The position numbers were made by a program, and so were the translations under genes. Shown one piece after another: positions 12,739-23,825 of a stretch of DNA of 64,000 bases. The notes below the pieces were generated by a model. It worked only from the letters and a program-made list of their open reading frames with translations, did not search any database and was not told the DNA's origin. How positions within the stretch are numbered: position 1 is the stretch's first letter; every line of letters starts with the position of its first letter. The DNA is from Camarhynchus parvulus (taxonomy: Eukaryota; Chordata; Aves; Passeriformes; Thraupidae): NCBI RefSeq assembly GCF_901933205.1, contig NC_044590.1, positions 12,799,501 through 12,863,500 on the forward strand, in the 5' to 3' direction.

Positions 12739-13144
12739 TATTTGAACATCTGACCTCTCATCCCAAAGTCTGGGAAGTTAAAAGATGCTTCTAGATGGCA
12801 TCTCCCCAAAAAGGTTCATTCTGGGGGAAACTGAGATCTCCCTTTAGGCCCTGTGTCCTTTCAGTAGTGCAAAAAGCCTCAGTGAAAACAATCTCCTGCT
12901 GTCTACTGGGTGTCTGCCTTCTCCTCGGGGTTAAACTGCACAAAGCTTTCAAGAGAGGCACTTAAACCCTGAGTGGCAGGAGGAAAAGCACACCCAGACA
13001 CCATCCCGTGTCACTTCATCTCCCTGTGCTCCTGGACAGGGGGAGCAGCAGCGTTCCCAGCCTGGCTGTGCAGAATGACTGCTCCAGGCAGGCTGAGACC
13101 CAGCTCAGCCCAGCCCTGCCCACGGAGCCAGCCCACAGCAGCAC
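12739..13144. other. Unannotated intergenic DNA
   Basis: No recognisable feature between the end of the CR1 and the start of the minus-strand family A LTR. Only frames of about 65 codons occur. Confidence 0.5.
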
Positions 13145-13830
13145 TGCCCTGCTTTGAAAGGATAGGTGTGTGCTAAGGAAGGAGGAGCCTCTCCTGAAAT
13201 GGAAAATGTAAACCTTTTCTCTCCGAATTATTGTAATTTTGAAATTAAGGGGCTCTCAGGCAAAAGATATGGGAGTAGGAATAACAGTGGTTTAATAGGG
13301 AAGAAAATGAAAATAAAATAAAAATGCAGCAATACAAACCAACCCTGCCAGAGTGAGAGCAGTCCCTGCCCCCTGTGTGTCAGGGGTGGCACAGCCCCAT
13401 CCCATGGGGGCTCAGCCCTCCTGCAGTGCCAGCTGTGCTGCTGCTGGAGCAGGGATCCTGCACAAGGGGGGAGTTTTCCTCTGCAGCTCCAGGGCTGCTG
13501 CAGATGGGCCTGGGCTCCCTCTGGCAATGCAGGGCAGCAGAAAGCTGCTCCTCTGGCAATGCAGGGGCAAAGGCTGCTGTGCTGCTCCAGGCTCAGATTG
13601 GATCCAGGTAGGAATGCTTGGCTCCTCCCCTGGGCGCAGCATCTCCCCATGGGATGCTGGAATTGGATCAGCCCTGCAGGGACACTCAGTGGCCATGGAC
13701 AGCAGAGATCTCCTGGAGGGAGGGTTGGCTGTGGGAGAGATAAAGAAAACTGCCCATGAACAGCAGAGAACTGCCCCAGCTCTGACAGATACAGAAACAG
13801 AACACACAGCCCCATTTCCAGCCTCAGACA
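13145..13830 (-). mobile_element. Family A solo LTR, minus strand
   Basis: This is the only reverse-oriented family A copy. Its minus-strand 5' end is TGTCTGAGG at 13830. Its 3' end is the complement of TGCCCTGCTTTGAAAGG at 13145. Flanks AGCAC and AGCTC are a one-mismatch 5-bp target duplication. The AT-rich stretch before the polyadenylation signal contains ATTTTATTTTATTTT, shared with the 38413 and 61018 copies, which marks them as one subtype. A 6-9-base deletion in the CTGCATTGCC duplicated block shifts frame relative to sister copies, evidence that the long open frames in this LTR are not maintained. Confidence 0.88.
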
Positions 13831-14084
13831 AGCTCTCTGACAAAAGTCATTTTTCTCCATCAGACGATGTTCTCCAGCCCTCTCTGCTGCTCCGTGGCTG
13901 TGATTTGAGCCATTGCTCTCTCAGAGGAGCACAGGAGCATCCCTGCTGCAGGCTGGGGGTGCTGGGAGCAGCACTGTGATCACCACAAACAATGGGGAGA
14001 ACCACGGGCAAACAGAGAGCTGGGAGAGGGGGCAGAGCACAGAGGAGAAGTGTGGGAAATGGATTTGGAGAAAATCAATGCTAC

Positions 14085-14440
14085 TTCCATTTCAATTAAT
14101 AACATAATAACAAATATTAATACTATCAAACACACAACCTTACAAAACAAAGCCACTCTCAATTTTCTTTTACTAACACATAAACATAATTATAAAAAAC
14201 TTAGGAAATTATATTATATAAATTTATCTAACAATTCAAAATCCATGCACAAAGAAGTTCAAAAACTAAAAAATTTAATTAAGCAAATTAAAACAAACAA
14301 TAAATCATAATTAAAGAACTTTAAAAGAATTTTACACCTTAACTAAAAAAACTTTACAAAGTAAATTTGTATACATTATTATAATAATATTAATAATAAT
14401 ATCTTATATACTTCACTATACACAACAATCAATAAACAGA
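14085..14440. other. AT-rich compositional island
   Basis: About 355 bases with very few G residues on the plus strand and roughly 80 percent A+T, between flanks near 50 percent. A-rich motifs such as AATTAAACAAA, AAAACTAAAAAATTT and ACTAAAAAAACTTTAC recur without a fixed period. It ends at AATCAATAAACAGAGAAGG, which contains AATAAA. It could be an AT-rich part of an ERV or a decayed insertion of foreign composition. No coding region is claimed: the 86-codon frame has only low-complexity content. Confidence 0.55.
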
Positions 14441-14774
14441 GAAGGAGAAGCAGCTCCAGGGATAATGCTCTTGTCGAGCAGGTCATGTCCAAGTGATCTC
14501 TTCCCTGCTGTTTAGGCTTTTCTCCCCCAGATCAGTCTGGCAACAGCTCTCCCTGGCTCTGTACCAAGAAGTGGCAGCAGTCTAAGCAGGTAAAAATTTA
14601 AACCAGTCTTACCAGGTAAAATTTAATTTAGTTGTCCCTCATCCTGCTTCTATTTCCCAAGACCCTGCAAAGAAGAGGACACACAAACCACAGCTTTTAG
14701 AGCCAAAAAATACTTCTAAATGTTCCCATGAACTTCCCATTAAATTAACTTTGGTTGGGGCTATTGGTTGGGGC
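14441..14774. other. Unannotated intergenic DNA
   Basis: A 14-base tandem duplication (TTGGTTGGGGCTA twice) lies at about 14752-14777, immediately before the ATT array. Nothing else was recognised. Confidence 0.5.
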
Positions 14775-14785
14775 TATTATTATTA

Positions 14786-14849
<64 letters not shown>
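14775..14849 (+). repeat. (ATT)n microsatellite
   Basis: About 75 bases of ATT with a single extra T near 14791. Frames through it that encode runs of tyrosine or isoleucine are artefacts of the repeat. Confidence 0.97.
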
Positions 14850-14853
<4 letters not shown>

Positions 14854-15120
14854 TTTGAAGCACTTCACAGGCAACCTAATCCAGCTAGACATTACCTCAA
14901 TATCCACAATATCCACAGACAGCAGATTTGGAGCCTGTAGGGCCAGAGAATACAAGGTATTCTCTGAAGAAGGGTGGTCCATGCAATAGAAGAGCAGAAA
15001 CAGAAATGGGGACCAGCTATGAACACTGCTTCAAAATAAAAGGAAACTGTTTGAAACAGTTCATTCAAAATAAGGAAAAGAGGTCAAGGACAAGCATTGG
15101 TTAAAAAGGAAATAAACTCT

Positions 15121-15262
15121 GCCAGAGAAGCTGTGGCTGCTTCATCCCTGGAAGTGTCCAAGGACAAGCTGGATGGGGCTTGGAGCAGTCTGGGATAGTG
15201 GAAGGCAGAACAAGGTGGTCTTTGAAGTTCCTCCTAATCCAAACCATCCTGGGGTTCTCTGA
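15121..15262 (+). mobile_element. CR1 3' end, sense, diverged
   Basis: GCCAGAGAAGCTGTGGCTGC, TGGATGGGGCTTGGAGCAGT and GGGATAGTGGAAGG are diverged forms of the sense CR1 3' region, ending near CCTGGGGTTCTCTGATAAG. The divergence suggests an older copy than 12428-12738. Confidence 0.8.
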
Positions 15263-16934
15263 TAAGCAAAAAGAAAAAAAAAACCCTTAGGAAATTTTTT
15301 GGAAGAGTTTATTCCAATGAGAGCACACTCAGATCAGAACTAGAGAGCAGCCCAGGGTGGCTGAGCAAAGATCTCACTAAAAATTCATCCCTAATTCAGA
15401 TTTAGGTAGAAACTCAGGAGGAACCCTGTGCAAGATTGGAACTTGAGGCAGAAGGATCAAGAGCACACAAATTAATGATCACCCCCTGACTGGAGGAGAA
15501 GGAGGGTATGGAACAGAACCCACGCCTTGGCATCAGCCCAGCTGAAGATCTGCATCCGTGCAAACCAGGAAACAATCCCAAATTCAACCAGTTGTTTATT
15601 ATCCTTACATTAATAGCAGATCTCCATTCAGGGAGTCACTGCTGTTTGTTGGGGGGTGATTTTCTCCTTGGAAGCAGCAAAGGCAGCCGTCCCTGGCCCC
15701 AGTACAAAACTCTGCACAGTTGCTCGGTCATAGGACTGAGTAATAAATTCAGCTCCAGTTTCTTCACAAACTGAGCTCACAAGTTGTGCTTGAAGGATTT
15801 AAGGCAAAACCCTGACACTGTTGGAATCAGTAGTTGGTTCTTTTTCACTGCCTACCCTAATAACCCAGTAACTATTGTAATTATGTATGTATTTATTTAT
15901 TCATGAGCTAAATGTTGTAGGCAGAAGAGGTCTAAGCCAAGGCTTTCCCCAGAGTTCATTTAGCTTGAGTATCAGCTGTTTATTGCCCACAGAGCTTGGT
16001 CAATCACCTGATCCTATATTTGCACCCCTTTTTGCTGCCAGAGATGTTGTGAAACTGTGCAAAATCCCCCAAGATCACAAGCTGGGCATCAGAGAGCTTC
16101 CCCTCCAGCTTTTCCCCACACAGCTGCATGTCACTTCTTGTAATTCCCATTAATATTCAAACACTCCTTTTCTCACAGAACTTTCCACAAACACAATTTA
16201 CTTCTATGAATGCTGATGAGGAATGGACAGAATGGATCAGAAAATGCTGGAAAATTTGTTATTTTGATGGGAATGAGTGTTCCCACACATTACTCCATTC
16301 ATTCAGGCACACTCTTGCAGAAGTCATGATTTTTATTATAAATTGGCTTTAGTTTCCTGTGTTTACTGAACCCACCTTTGTGCTGAGCACTACAAGCAGC
16401 AAAGTCAACAAGACACCATTAGCAATAATTACAGCTCAGGTTTGGCACCAAAATCACTCTGACTCTGGCAGCTGCTGCAAAATATGTCAGTCACAGAGCT
16501 TCACCTCCCAGGCACTGCAAGTTCTCTCTCCAAAAGTGCAGCAGGCAGGGCCTGATCCCTGCAAAATGCCTTCCCTGTTCTGCATCCCCCTGAATCATCA
16601 CCTGGCCACTTCCAGGCCAGGGAAGAGACACCACCCAAAGCTTCTGAGAGATCACTCAGGAAGAAAAGAACCTGAGCAGCAGCAGGATCACTACCTTGGA
16701 AGGAGCTGGAAGGAAGAAATTAGAGGTTGGTTAAGAAAGATCATCAGCACTTCTGGGCTGGGACCAGCCCTGTGCTGGGCAGGCTGGACACCTGCACAGA
16801 TTCTTCCCCATCATCTGTACAAGAACTAAATTTAAACTATTTTACTCATCCTGGAGAATGCTGAATTACATCCCCTGGGGCTCCATCTCAGGACACAGTT
16901 CCTATCATTGTCACTGCTTTGTAACAAAGAAATG
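15263..16934. other. Unannotated intergenic DNA
   Basis: No recognised gene or repeat. The longest plus-strand frame is 156 codons (16359-16829), with no domain, signal or conserved-looking motif. Confidence 0.5.
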
Positions 16935-17375
16935 GGACTATTGTTGGGTTAAGAACAATTTATTGTTTAGATAAACATCAATCTCAGAGATTTTAAAGGA
17001 GTAAGCAGTTGGTCATATTTAAAATAGTTGCAAGTTCTTTGTTAAAAGACAATATATAACTTGCTAATCTAATAGACAGTTGCTACAAGGTTTATTTTGC
17101 TTTTCTAACTTATCACTTTTATTCACTTCTGTTGCACTGTGGATATTTTAACCTAATAATAACCTAACCTATTTAACCTAATAATAATAACCTAACCTAT
17201 TTTAACACCTATACACATATGCTTCTATTATAACTTTTAAACTCTCAGCTTACTCTATACAATCACGTTTTACTATTCTATAGAATCTTTACCATCTTAC
17301 CTAATACAGTTTCTTATTTACTTAAGGTATATTCTTATTTACAACTACAGAAAGATAAGTTTATGATTTTTCTAC
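16935..17375 (-). other. AT-rich block, possible retroelement fragment
   Basis: AT-rich sequence that starts TGTTGGGTTAAGAACAATTT. Read on the minus strand it carries an AATAAATTG polyadenylation-like motif near 16957. Inside, AACCTAATAATAACCTAACC is repeated imperfectly at about 17152-17208. No boundary, target duplication or second copy is visible. LTR origin is a guess from composition. Confidence 0.35.
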
Positions 17376-19012
17376 TTAATGTCTGTGTACTTTATTTGTA
17401 CATCAATCCAAGCTCCCTACAAGGTTGTAGATCAAATCCTCCTGGCTCTGTGGAAGTTTCCATCTTTCCATTTCCCACAAGTTCCCAGACACATTTCAGC
17501 ATGTGCTGAAATAGTTACCAGGCAAGACAAGGTATCTGGAATCCCAGTTAATCAGCCAGGCAACCTCCTGGAAATAGCTGATAGAAAATAGCTGCTAACC
17601 AAGCACCTGCAGGGACTGTGCTGGCAGGGGCAGGGCAGCTCCTGCATGCACAGTTCATTAACAGGAATTGCATCCCACATAACCAGAGGTGGATTTAGAG
17701 CACACAGACAGTGCCCAGCTTCTGAGATCCTGACTTTGCCAACTCACAAATGCCCCCAGCCCATGGATTCTTATAAAAAGTAAAAGCTGAGAAGAAAAAA
17801 ATATCCTCCAGTCCAACAGCACTGATTTCTCACCCAGTTAATCAGGAGGATTTGGATGTTCTGACCCACAGCAAGTCCTCCAGCCAGGCTATAATGAGGA
17901 GCAGCAGAAAGCTGCTGGAGTTCTGCAGGACCTGCAGGACAAAGGGCTGGGGATGATTACCAGTTGTTTACTAGACAGCAAAGATAAATGCCTGATTAAT
18001 GCCTCAGGATACTCCTTGCCATCCCCAGCCTCTCCTCAAGTCCTCTCCAGCCCTTGCCCATGTCCTCCTCTGTCATTCTCAGCACATCCTCCCAAGCCAC
18101 CTCCCACACCTGCCTCTACCCCCCAGCCTTACCTAGCCTCCCTTTTCTCTGCTCCTCCTCCATAATCAAGCCCCAAAAGGCTGATTTTGTTGGCAGCTTC
18201 CTGCCCTATCTGGAACAAAAGTTGCCTCCAGCCACCCAGCAGCTCCCAGCCTGAAAGAACTCTCCTAAATATACATTTAATCTATTCCTTGTGCCTCCTC
18301 TAATGCAAATGCCCCCTTTGCAGACAGTATCAGTGCTCAGGCACCTGTCACCATCAAGTTGCTTTCCCCATGTGCTGAGCCCAAGCCCTCACTCAGCTCA
18401 GGCTGCATTTTAAAGCTATGTTTGGACTTTTCCCAGCCTGCACGTTCTCTTCCTGTGTCACCCACCCCATGGCTCTGGTTCCAGCTTCCACCAGGCCTTG
18501 GGAATTGGGTGCACATTCCCCACTCCTGGATTAACCTCAGCCAAAGGCTAATGGCCCACCCCACCCAGCTCCTCAGTGCCAGCACTGTTGGGTCTTTGTC
18601 ACTGATTTGGGTCCTGTTTATCTGCCAGGCAAATGGGGGAGGTTTAACCCTTTCAGCCCTTTGGTCTGGGCTCTGCTCCTTGCCAGCACTGGAAGAGGGT
18701 GAGAGCACATCCTGCTCCAGAAACAGCACCCAGTAGCTGTTGGAGGTCTAAACAACTATTTTAGAGGATTAGAACCAAGATTCCAATCTGGTCAGCAAAT
18801 ATTTAAAGGCTTCAAACATCTGTTTTACAGTTTGACACTAATAGGGGTGGCAGGATCCTGCCATCTCAAGGAGCAGCCAGTTCTCTTCACTTCCACACAA
18901 AGCAGGCTCTTGGTCCCAGTTTTCCTAAGATCAGCACAGACTGAGGACAAGCCCTGCTGTGCCCTGCCTTGCCTTCTGTGCTGGGCTTGGGCTGGACTCA
19001 CAGGGCTGCCTC
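17376..19012. other. Unannotated intergenic DNA
   Basis: No repeat family was recognised. Two open frames of 125-130 codons face each other on opposite strands at 18337-18736, which argues that both are chance. The segment turns GC-rich after 18000. Confidence 0.5.
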
Positions 19013-19053
19013 CTCCTCCTCTTCCTCCTCTTCCTCCTCTTCCTCCTCCTCCT
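19013..19053 (+). repeat. (CTC/CTT)n pyrimidine tract
   Basis: About 40 bases of CTC and CTT steps on the plus strand. It explains the leucine/proline runs in the overlapping frames. Confidence 0.9.
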
Positions 19054-19145
19054 CACTGCCAGAGAGCTTTGGCAGCACCAGAGTCACATTTCATCCCAAA
19101 GCAGCAGGATCCACGAAGCAGGCAGGGCTCAGCAGGAGATGAGAA

Positions 19146-19830
19146 GGTAAGAGCCGGAATGAGGGATGCAGGACTCCAGGGGCTCTCCAAACTGCAGTTT
19201 ATTGTATCCAAGGTGTTACAGCAGTCCAGGGTGGTGGGTGACAGAGCTGTGCCTACAGCTGTCAGCTCCAGCTGCAGGCAGGCCTGGAGACCCTTTGGTT
19301 TAAGTTACAATGCATTATCTACTTTTCTTTGCTGAGCATCTTAATACAGTAGAACCAATCTATGCCTTAACTTTTATCAATAGTCTATCATAACTGCTGT
19401 AATTACCATATTCATGTTACTGCTCTCCAATCACTAAAAGTTAGTACATTACAGTTTAAGCTAGAAGTTGTTATTCAGTTTTCTTGCAGTGGAAAATTCT
19501 GAGACCTTTTTTCTACTTGCCACATTTGCTGACGTGTTTGCCTGTGCCATCTTTCTGCTTGGTAAAAACATCTTCTTGTTTGGGGTGGGTTTATCCTTTG
19601 CTCTAAGCCATAAAAACCCCTTCTAACCAACACACCCTTTGCCTCCTTGGTTATCCAGTAAGACTGGCTCAGCAATTCTTTTCTTCTATATCAAAACTTG
19701 CTTCCATCTCTATTCCTTCATCAGATTCTACATTTAAAAATCTTTCTGCTAAGCACACATATCTGTGAGGTTTTCTTGTCAAACTTTCATCCTTCCCAAC
19801 AAGAAGGAAATCCCAGCTCTGTAAATAGAC
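19146..19830 (-). mobile_element. ERV-like LTR, minus strand
   Basis: On the minus strand an AATAAACTGCAG polyadenylation motif near 19200 follows GGACTGCTGTAACACC and precedes the 3' end, which is the complement of GGTAAGAGCCGGAATG at about 19146. The layout of polyA signal plus a short U5-like tail, and the overall resemblance, are those of an avian class II LTR. The upstream (U3) boundary is uncertain and set only approximately. A 71-codon minus-strand frame (19669-19884) begins inside this region with MGQVYLQSWDF-type residues after an in-frame upstream Met. Its origin is unknown. Confidence 0.5.
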
Positions 19831-20287
19831 CTGGCCCATGGCAGTGGCAGCCACAGGGTCTCTGCTCTTCCTCCTCCTCCTCACCCAAGGTCCCTGGGCT
19901 CAGCTGGCTCTGCAGAGGCTCCTCTGGGCCACCTCCCACCCTGCTGGGCTGGGCAGCTCTTCCCAAAGGGAAATGGGCAGGGGAAGGTGCTGCTCGTGGT
20001 GGTTCTGGCGAAGCTACTCAGGTCCCTGATCCCTGTGACCCCACCACATCAAACTGTACCCAACACCTTCAGGGGGAACAGGATGGCCAGCTCAGAGCTG
20101 CCCATGGTGGCCCACACGCTGGGGGGCACAATGTAGGCCAGGGAAAAACTTCTCCAAAACCCCAAAGTCTGCTTCGAGTTTTGGGCTCCAGTCCATGTTC
20201 TGCCCCAGCTGAGAAGCCATGAAGCCCAACAATATGGAAAGCAGCCATTGAGAAGACAGAGCCAGAATGCCTTGGGAAAGCACCATT
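19831..20287. other. GC-rich DNA with exon-like minus-strand frames
   Basis: Between two LTR-like blocks. Minus-strand frames at 20049-20411 and 20092-20286 contain hydrophobic, protein-like stretches (for example WLLSILLGFMASQLG and VPPSVWATMGSSELAILF), but in different frames. No splice structure or family was recognised. It may be a decayed internal retroviral or cellular fragment. Confidence 0.35.
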
Positions 20288-20875
20288 TGTTAGAGTGAGA
20301 AACTGACACAACTCCCCATGATTCTTTGCTTTTCAATGCAAATGTACTGTTGTCAGTCAACTTCTGTTCATCCCCCAGTTCTAGAAAGTACTGTACCCCC
20401 TGTTCCCCCATTGGTTCCTCTGAAGGACCGCTCTCACTTCACTCCCTCATTGGTGCAGCCAATGTCACCCCACTTCAACTCCTCCCCTGACTCCCTTCCC
20501 CATTAGATGGTTTGCATTCTGAGCCCTCCTGCCTTCCCCCAGTCATATAGCCTGGTCCCTCCCCTGTTCTTGGCTCTCTGCCACAGGTTCCCTTCAGCAG
20601 AGGTTGTTTTCCTGTCTGTTCCTGCCTCTACCTTATCTCCTTGAATTCCTCTTATCTTCACCTTACCCAGACCCTCCAATCTACCCTCAATAAATCCTTC
20701 TGGATTTACTATGCAAAGAGCCCTCTCATCTTTCTGGTGAGGCTTCAGTTATTCCATCCGGGCTCGGGCGTCTGGTGGGCTGGGGGAGTTGCTAATACAG
20801 CCCAAAGTGGAGACACTTTTGGTGCTGCAGGCACCCCGACAGGCCCTGCCCAGGGGAGCTACACAGCCACCTGCA
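20288..20875 (+). mobile_element. 5' LTR of a truncated endogenous retrovirus
   Basis: This ~590-bp LTR in sense orientation precedes a primer-binding site. Its proposed start is TGTTAGAG at 20288 and its end CTGCA at 20875, two bases before the PBS. U3 carries CCAAT-type motifs (ATTGGTTCC, AGCCAATGTC) and a TATA-like CATATAG at 20544. R carries AATAAA at 20689-20694. U5 is GC-rich (CATCCGGGCTCGGGCG). The start is the least certain point. No matching 3' LTR and no gag, pol or env were found downstream, so the provirus is badly truncated. Confidence 0.7.
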
Positions 20876-20877
20876 GC

Positions 20878-20895
20878 TGGCGCCTGAACAGGGAC
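20878..20895 (+). other. Retroviral primer-binding site, tRNA-Lys type
   Basis: The 18 bases TGGCGCCTGAACAGGGAC match the known tRNA-Lys(3)-type retroviral primer-binding site at 17 of 18 positions (T for C at position 8). It lies just downstream of an LTR-like block, exactly where a PBS belongs, which supports the retroviral identity of that block. Lysine-tRNA priming is typical of many class II elements and lentiviruses. The match here speaks only to tRNA usage. Confidence 0.75.
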
Positions 20896-21703
20896 CCTGC
20901 GCAGGTGTCCTGTCCCGGAGAGCATCTCCTGAAGATTCACAGCACAGCCTTGGACTCTTCAGGAGATGTTGGAATCAATCTGCTCCTGCCTGCTTTGACA
21001 GGAAAACCCAATAGGATCCAGCACTTTGATCCTGCTGCCACAGAGATGCAGCAGGATCCCAGCACTCAGGAGATTTTTGCTTTGGCCAACCTTTGTTTCA
21101 AATGAAAACCACACCTTCCACAAATGATTGGAAATCAGGTGGAAAATATCCAAAGGAATAGGCAGAGCTGCTTCAGATTAATGTTCATGAGGAGCACTTT
21201 ATGTCCTTCATACCCCACATATCCAGATGTAAAACTTCCAGGGGAAATTTGGGGAAGTATCTTCCTGTGTGGTGAGCAGACACAGCCAATGCTTTTGGGC
21301 TCCATGAGCTCAGGTGAGATGGGGAGGTCACAAATTCTAAACTACTGAAAATTAAATTCTAAAACCTGTCAGGCTAAAATAAAAATCCTTGCAGAGGTGC
21401 TGGGGAGCTCATTACAAGCCAAGATCACAGCAGTGGAGGTTAGCATTTCCCTTACAACTGCATTAATAATAGGTCAGAAAGGGAGGAAATCACTTCCAGC
21501 TCCTATTTTGTAATATTTTCATTTGTCACTCTGAATCTTCTCTGGGCTTTCAACCCTGGGCATGGTTTGTGAGCTGCTCTGGGCTGCTTAGGCTTGTCAC
21601 CTCCACCAGGGCCAAGGCAGAGAGCTCAGACCTGCCTTTAGACTTCCCTACAGCCTCCCAGAGGTGCTGAGAGGGACAACAAAGGGCTGAGTGGGACAGA
21701 TCT
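20896..21703. other. Retroviral leader remnant then unannotated DNA
   Basis: The first ~100 bases after the PBS may be 5' leader (a palindromic CTCCTGAAGA/TCTTCAGGAG pair at about 20926-20965). After that no gag-like frame appears and the sequence looks ordinary. Where the provirus stops cannot be fixed by eye. Confidence 0.4.
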
Positions 21704-21975
21704 GTACAGGGACCCAAAACCAGACTGGAACAACTAAAGTTCTTAGGTCTAATGCCCACAAATATATTTATATTTCTATATTATTAAAATTATTATTATT
21801 CTTTTATTTCTTTCTTTTTTATTTCTTTAATTTTATAAGTACAGGGACCCAAAACCAGACTGGAACAATTAGAGTTCTTAAGTCTAATGCCCACTGAGCA
21901 AATATCTTTATATTTCTATATTATTAAAAATTATTATTATTATTTTCTTTCCTTTTTATTTCTTTAGTTCTTTTA
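21704..21975 (+). repeat. 135-bp tandem duplication
   Basis: The unit beginning GTACAGGGACCCAAAACCAG at 21704 recurs at 21839, 135 bases later. The two share the GTTCTTA.GTCTAATGCCCAC block and the AT-rich TTTATATTTCTATATTATT tail. The copies differ at a few bases and by small length changes in the T-rich tail, so the duplication is not very recent. Confidence 0.9.
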
Positions 21976-22082
21976 TATTTATTCTTTTATTACTATTATT
22001 ATTCTTTCTATTTCTATATCATTATGATATTTCTTTACATACTAGGAAATTCACAGATTAATGTGAGGTTTCTCAAAATTGT

Positions 22083-22200
22083 GGAATCACAGAATATCCT
22101 GAGTTGGAAGGGACCCACCAGGATCATCCAGTCCAACTCCTGGCCCTGCACAGACACCCAATAACCCCACCCTGTGCATCCCCTGAGAGCATTGCCCAAA
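22083..22200 (-). mobile_element. CR1 3' end, antisense
   Basis: GGAATCACAGAATATCCTGAG followed by TTGGAAGGGACCCACCAGGA, TCATCCAGTCCAACTCC and CCTGCACAGACACCC (in pieces) is the antisense 3' end of a CR1 subfamily different from that at 5948. The same subfamily recurs at 53797. Confidence 0.85.
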
Positions 22201-22410
22201 ATACAGAGAGAAACTGGGTTTGTTGAGCTGGGATCCTGCTGCAGGCAGTGATGTAAGAGCATAACAAAAGTGTCAGAGATACTTCCATTAATGTTTAGTC
22301 AAAAAATCCCTGTGCTCCTCAGCCCATCCCTTACTGCTCTGCAGGGATGTCAGCATATGGAGGGCTCAGAGGGATGAGAAGAGCAAAGCTGTGCCAGGAA
22401 AGCACTCCTG

Positions 22411-22830
22411 TGTGGCATTCACATTCTCTGGGAAAACCCCTTCACCCAAGATTTTTCTCCTGGGAAGCTGAGGAGCCTCGGAGAAAAGGAAAACAATTCT
22501 TATCTCATTTGCTTCTCCTGTGTTGTGCTCACATGTGCAATGTGTTTGGAGATTGTTTACCCACAGGTGATTGTTCCATTGCATTCTGCTGTGAGTTGTT
22601 TTCACTCTTTGGCCAATCAGGGCCAAACTGTGTCAGGACTCTGGAGAGAGTCACCAGTTTTCATTATTATCTTTTTAGCATTCAGTAAGTATCCTTTCTG
22701 TATTCTTTAGTATAGTATAGTATTCTTTAATATAACATAGTATTATAAAATAATAAATGAGCCTTCTGAGACCATGGAGTCAGATGCATCATTCCTGCCT
22801 TCATTGGGACATTTCCTGGCAAATACAATA
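22411..22830 (+). mobile_element. Family B solo LTR (subtype B1), clean ends
   Basis: This 420-bp LTR from TGTGGCATTC to AAATACAATA is flanked by identical CTCCTG hexamers (22405-22410 and 22831-22836), a perfect 6-bp target duplication that fixes both edges. The CCAAT box is intact (TTTGGCCAATCAGGG). The polyadenylation region holds AATAATAAATGAG near 22750. No internal retroviral sequence adjoins it. The 6-bp duplication supports class II (ERVK-like) integrase. Confidence 0.93.
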
Positions 22831-23469
22831 CTCCTGCCCCGGGACAGGGTTTTGTACCAGAAACCTCCCAGAGACTGAGGACAGAGTGATAGAGCAGGGC
22901 CATGCTGGCCTCCACAGGGGCGTGTGCAGGGCAGTGACAAAGTAACAAATTCCTGCAGAGCAGATCACCTTCCTCTGCACCTAAAAAATGGAGTCAGCTC
23001 CCGACAGGTAGAAGGAGATAGATTGATGGTCAAAGTTCAGAAGAGACTGTCACAGAAGCTTGATAAATACAACCCATCAGAGCATCAGTGGCATGGGAAT
23101 GAAGGATGTGAAATAACTCTGAGTAAAACTCAGCCACCTCAAATACAGCTGGAGAACTTTATGCACTCCTGCACTCTGTTTTCCACCAGCTGGGTTTCCC
23201 TCCCAGTGTGTCCAGCAGAGGAAGGAGAGCAGCTTTCTCATTAGGTATTTCACTTATCCCCTTATCAGAGCCTTTTCATTCATTATCAGCCCTCCTGCTC
23301 TGCCTAAGGAGCAAGATGGACAAGTTATTTTGCACTTAGTTTCTGTTGTCCCCCCAATAAAGCTCACTGGGAAAGGTCCTCTATGCCCAAAATGGTCCCC
23401 AGTGCTCAGAGACAGTGCCCATTGTTCATTGTGTGAATCTCAGCTGAGCCCTGTTGCAGAAATGAACAA
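22831..23469. other. Unannotated intergenic DNA
   Basis: A plus-strand frame of 106 codons (22924-23244) is lysine- and glutamine-rich at its start, but no family, splice site pair or start context supports it. CCCCCCAATAAAGC near 23350 contains an AATAAA. Confidence 0.45.
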
Positions 23470-23770
23470 CACTTGCACTCTGAGATGTCGAAGTCAAAAA
23501 AGGGGCAGTTTAGGGTTTGAACTCCAGTATTTATAGAATTTTTAAAGTGACCATGGATTGGAGGATGAAATTGCCACCTCTCCAACCACACCGGTCGAAC
23601 CAACAGTCCATCAGTTCCCTTCTCCTCCAGGAAGGAATGCAAAACAATCATTATTTACATGAAAAGTGCGTGAGAAACTCCATTACATAAGTGTAAACAT
23701 CAGAAGGCTTAGAAGAACTTTAGAAAAACAACGCAACAGAGCCCCATAATCAACAATTTCCCATAAGGGA
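23470..23770 (-). mobile_element. Possible LTR-like fragment, minus strand
   Basis: Read on the minus strand, TATA-like CTATAAATAC (complement of 23528-23537) sits between a CTCC-rich upstream region and a downstream CCCCTTTTTTGACTTCGACA segment. This order and feel resemble an avian LTR promoter. No target duplication or sister copy is visible in the window. Confidence 0.35.
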
Positions 23771-23825
23771 ATGCTTTCCATCTGTCACCTCTGCACACCC
23801 TGAGAGATCCTCAAGAAGAGGAGTG

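Noticed and set aside
19838..20029. Signal-peptide-like start (MAVAATGSLLFLLLLTQG) on the plus strand
   Set aside because: Hydrophobic leucine run comes from a CTC-rich tract. The frame ends after 63 codons without any recognisable domain or splice donor.
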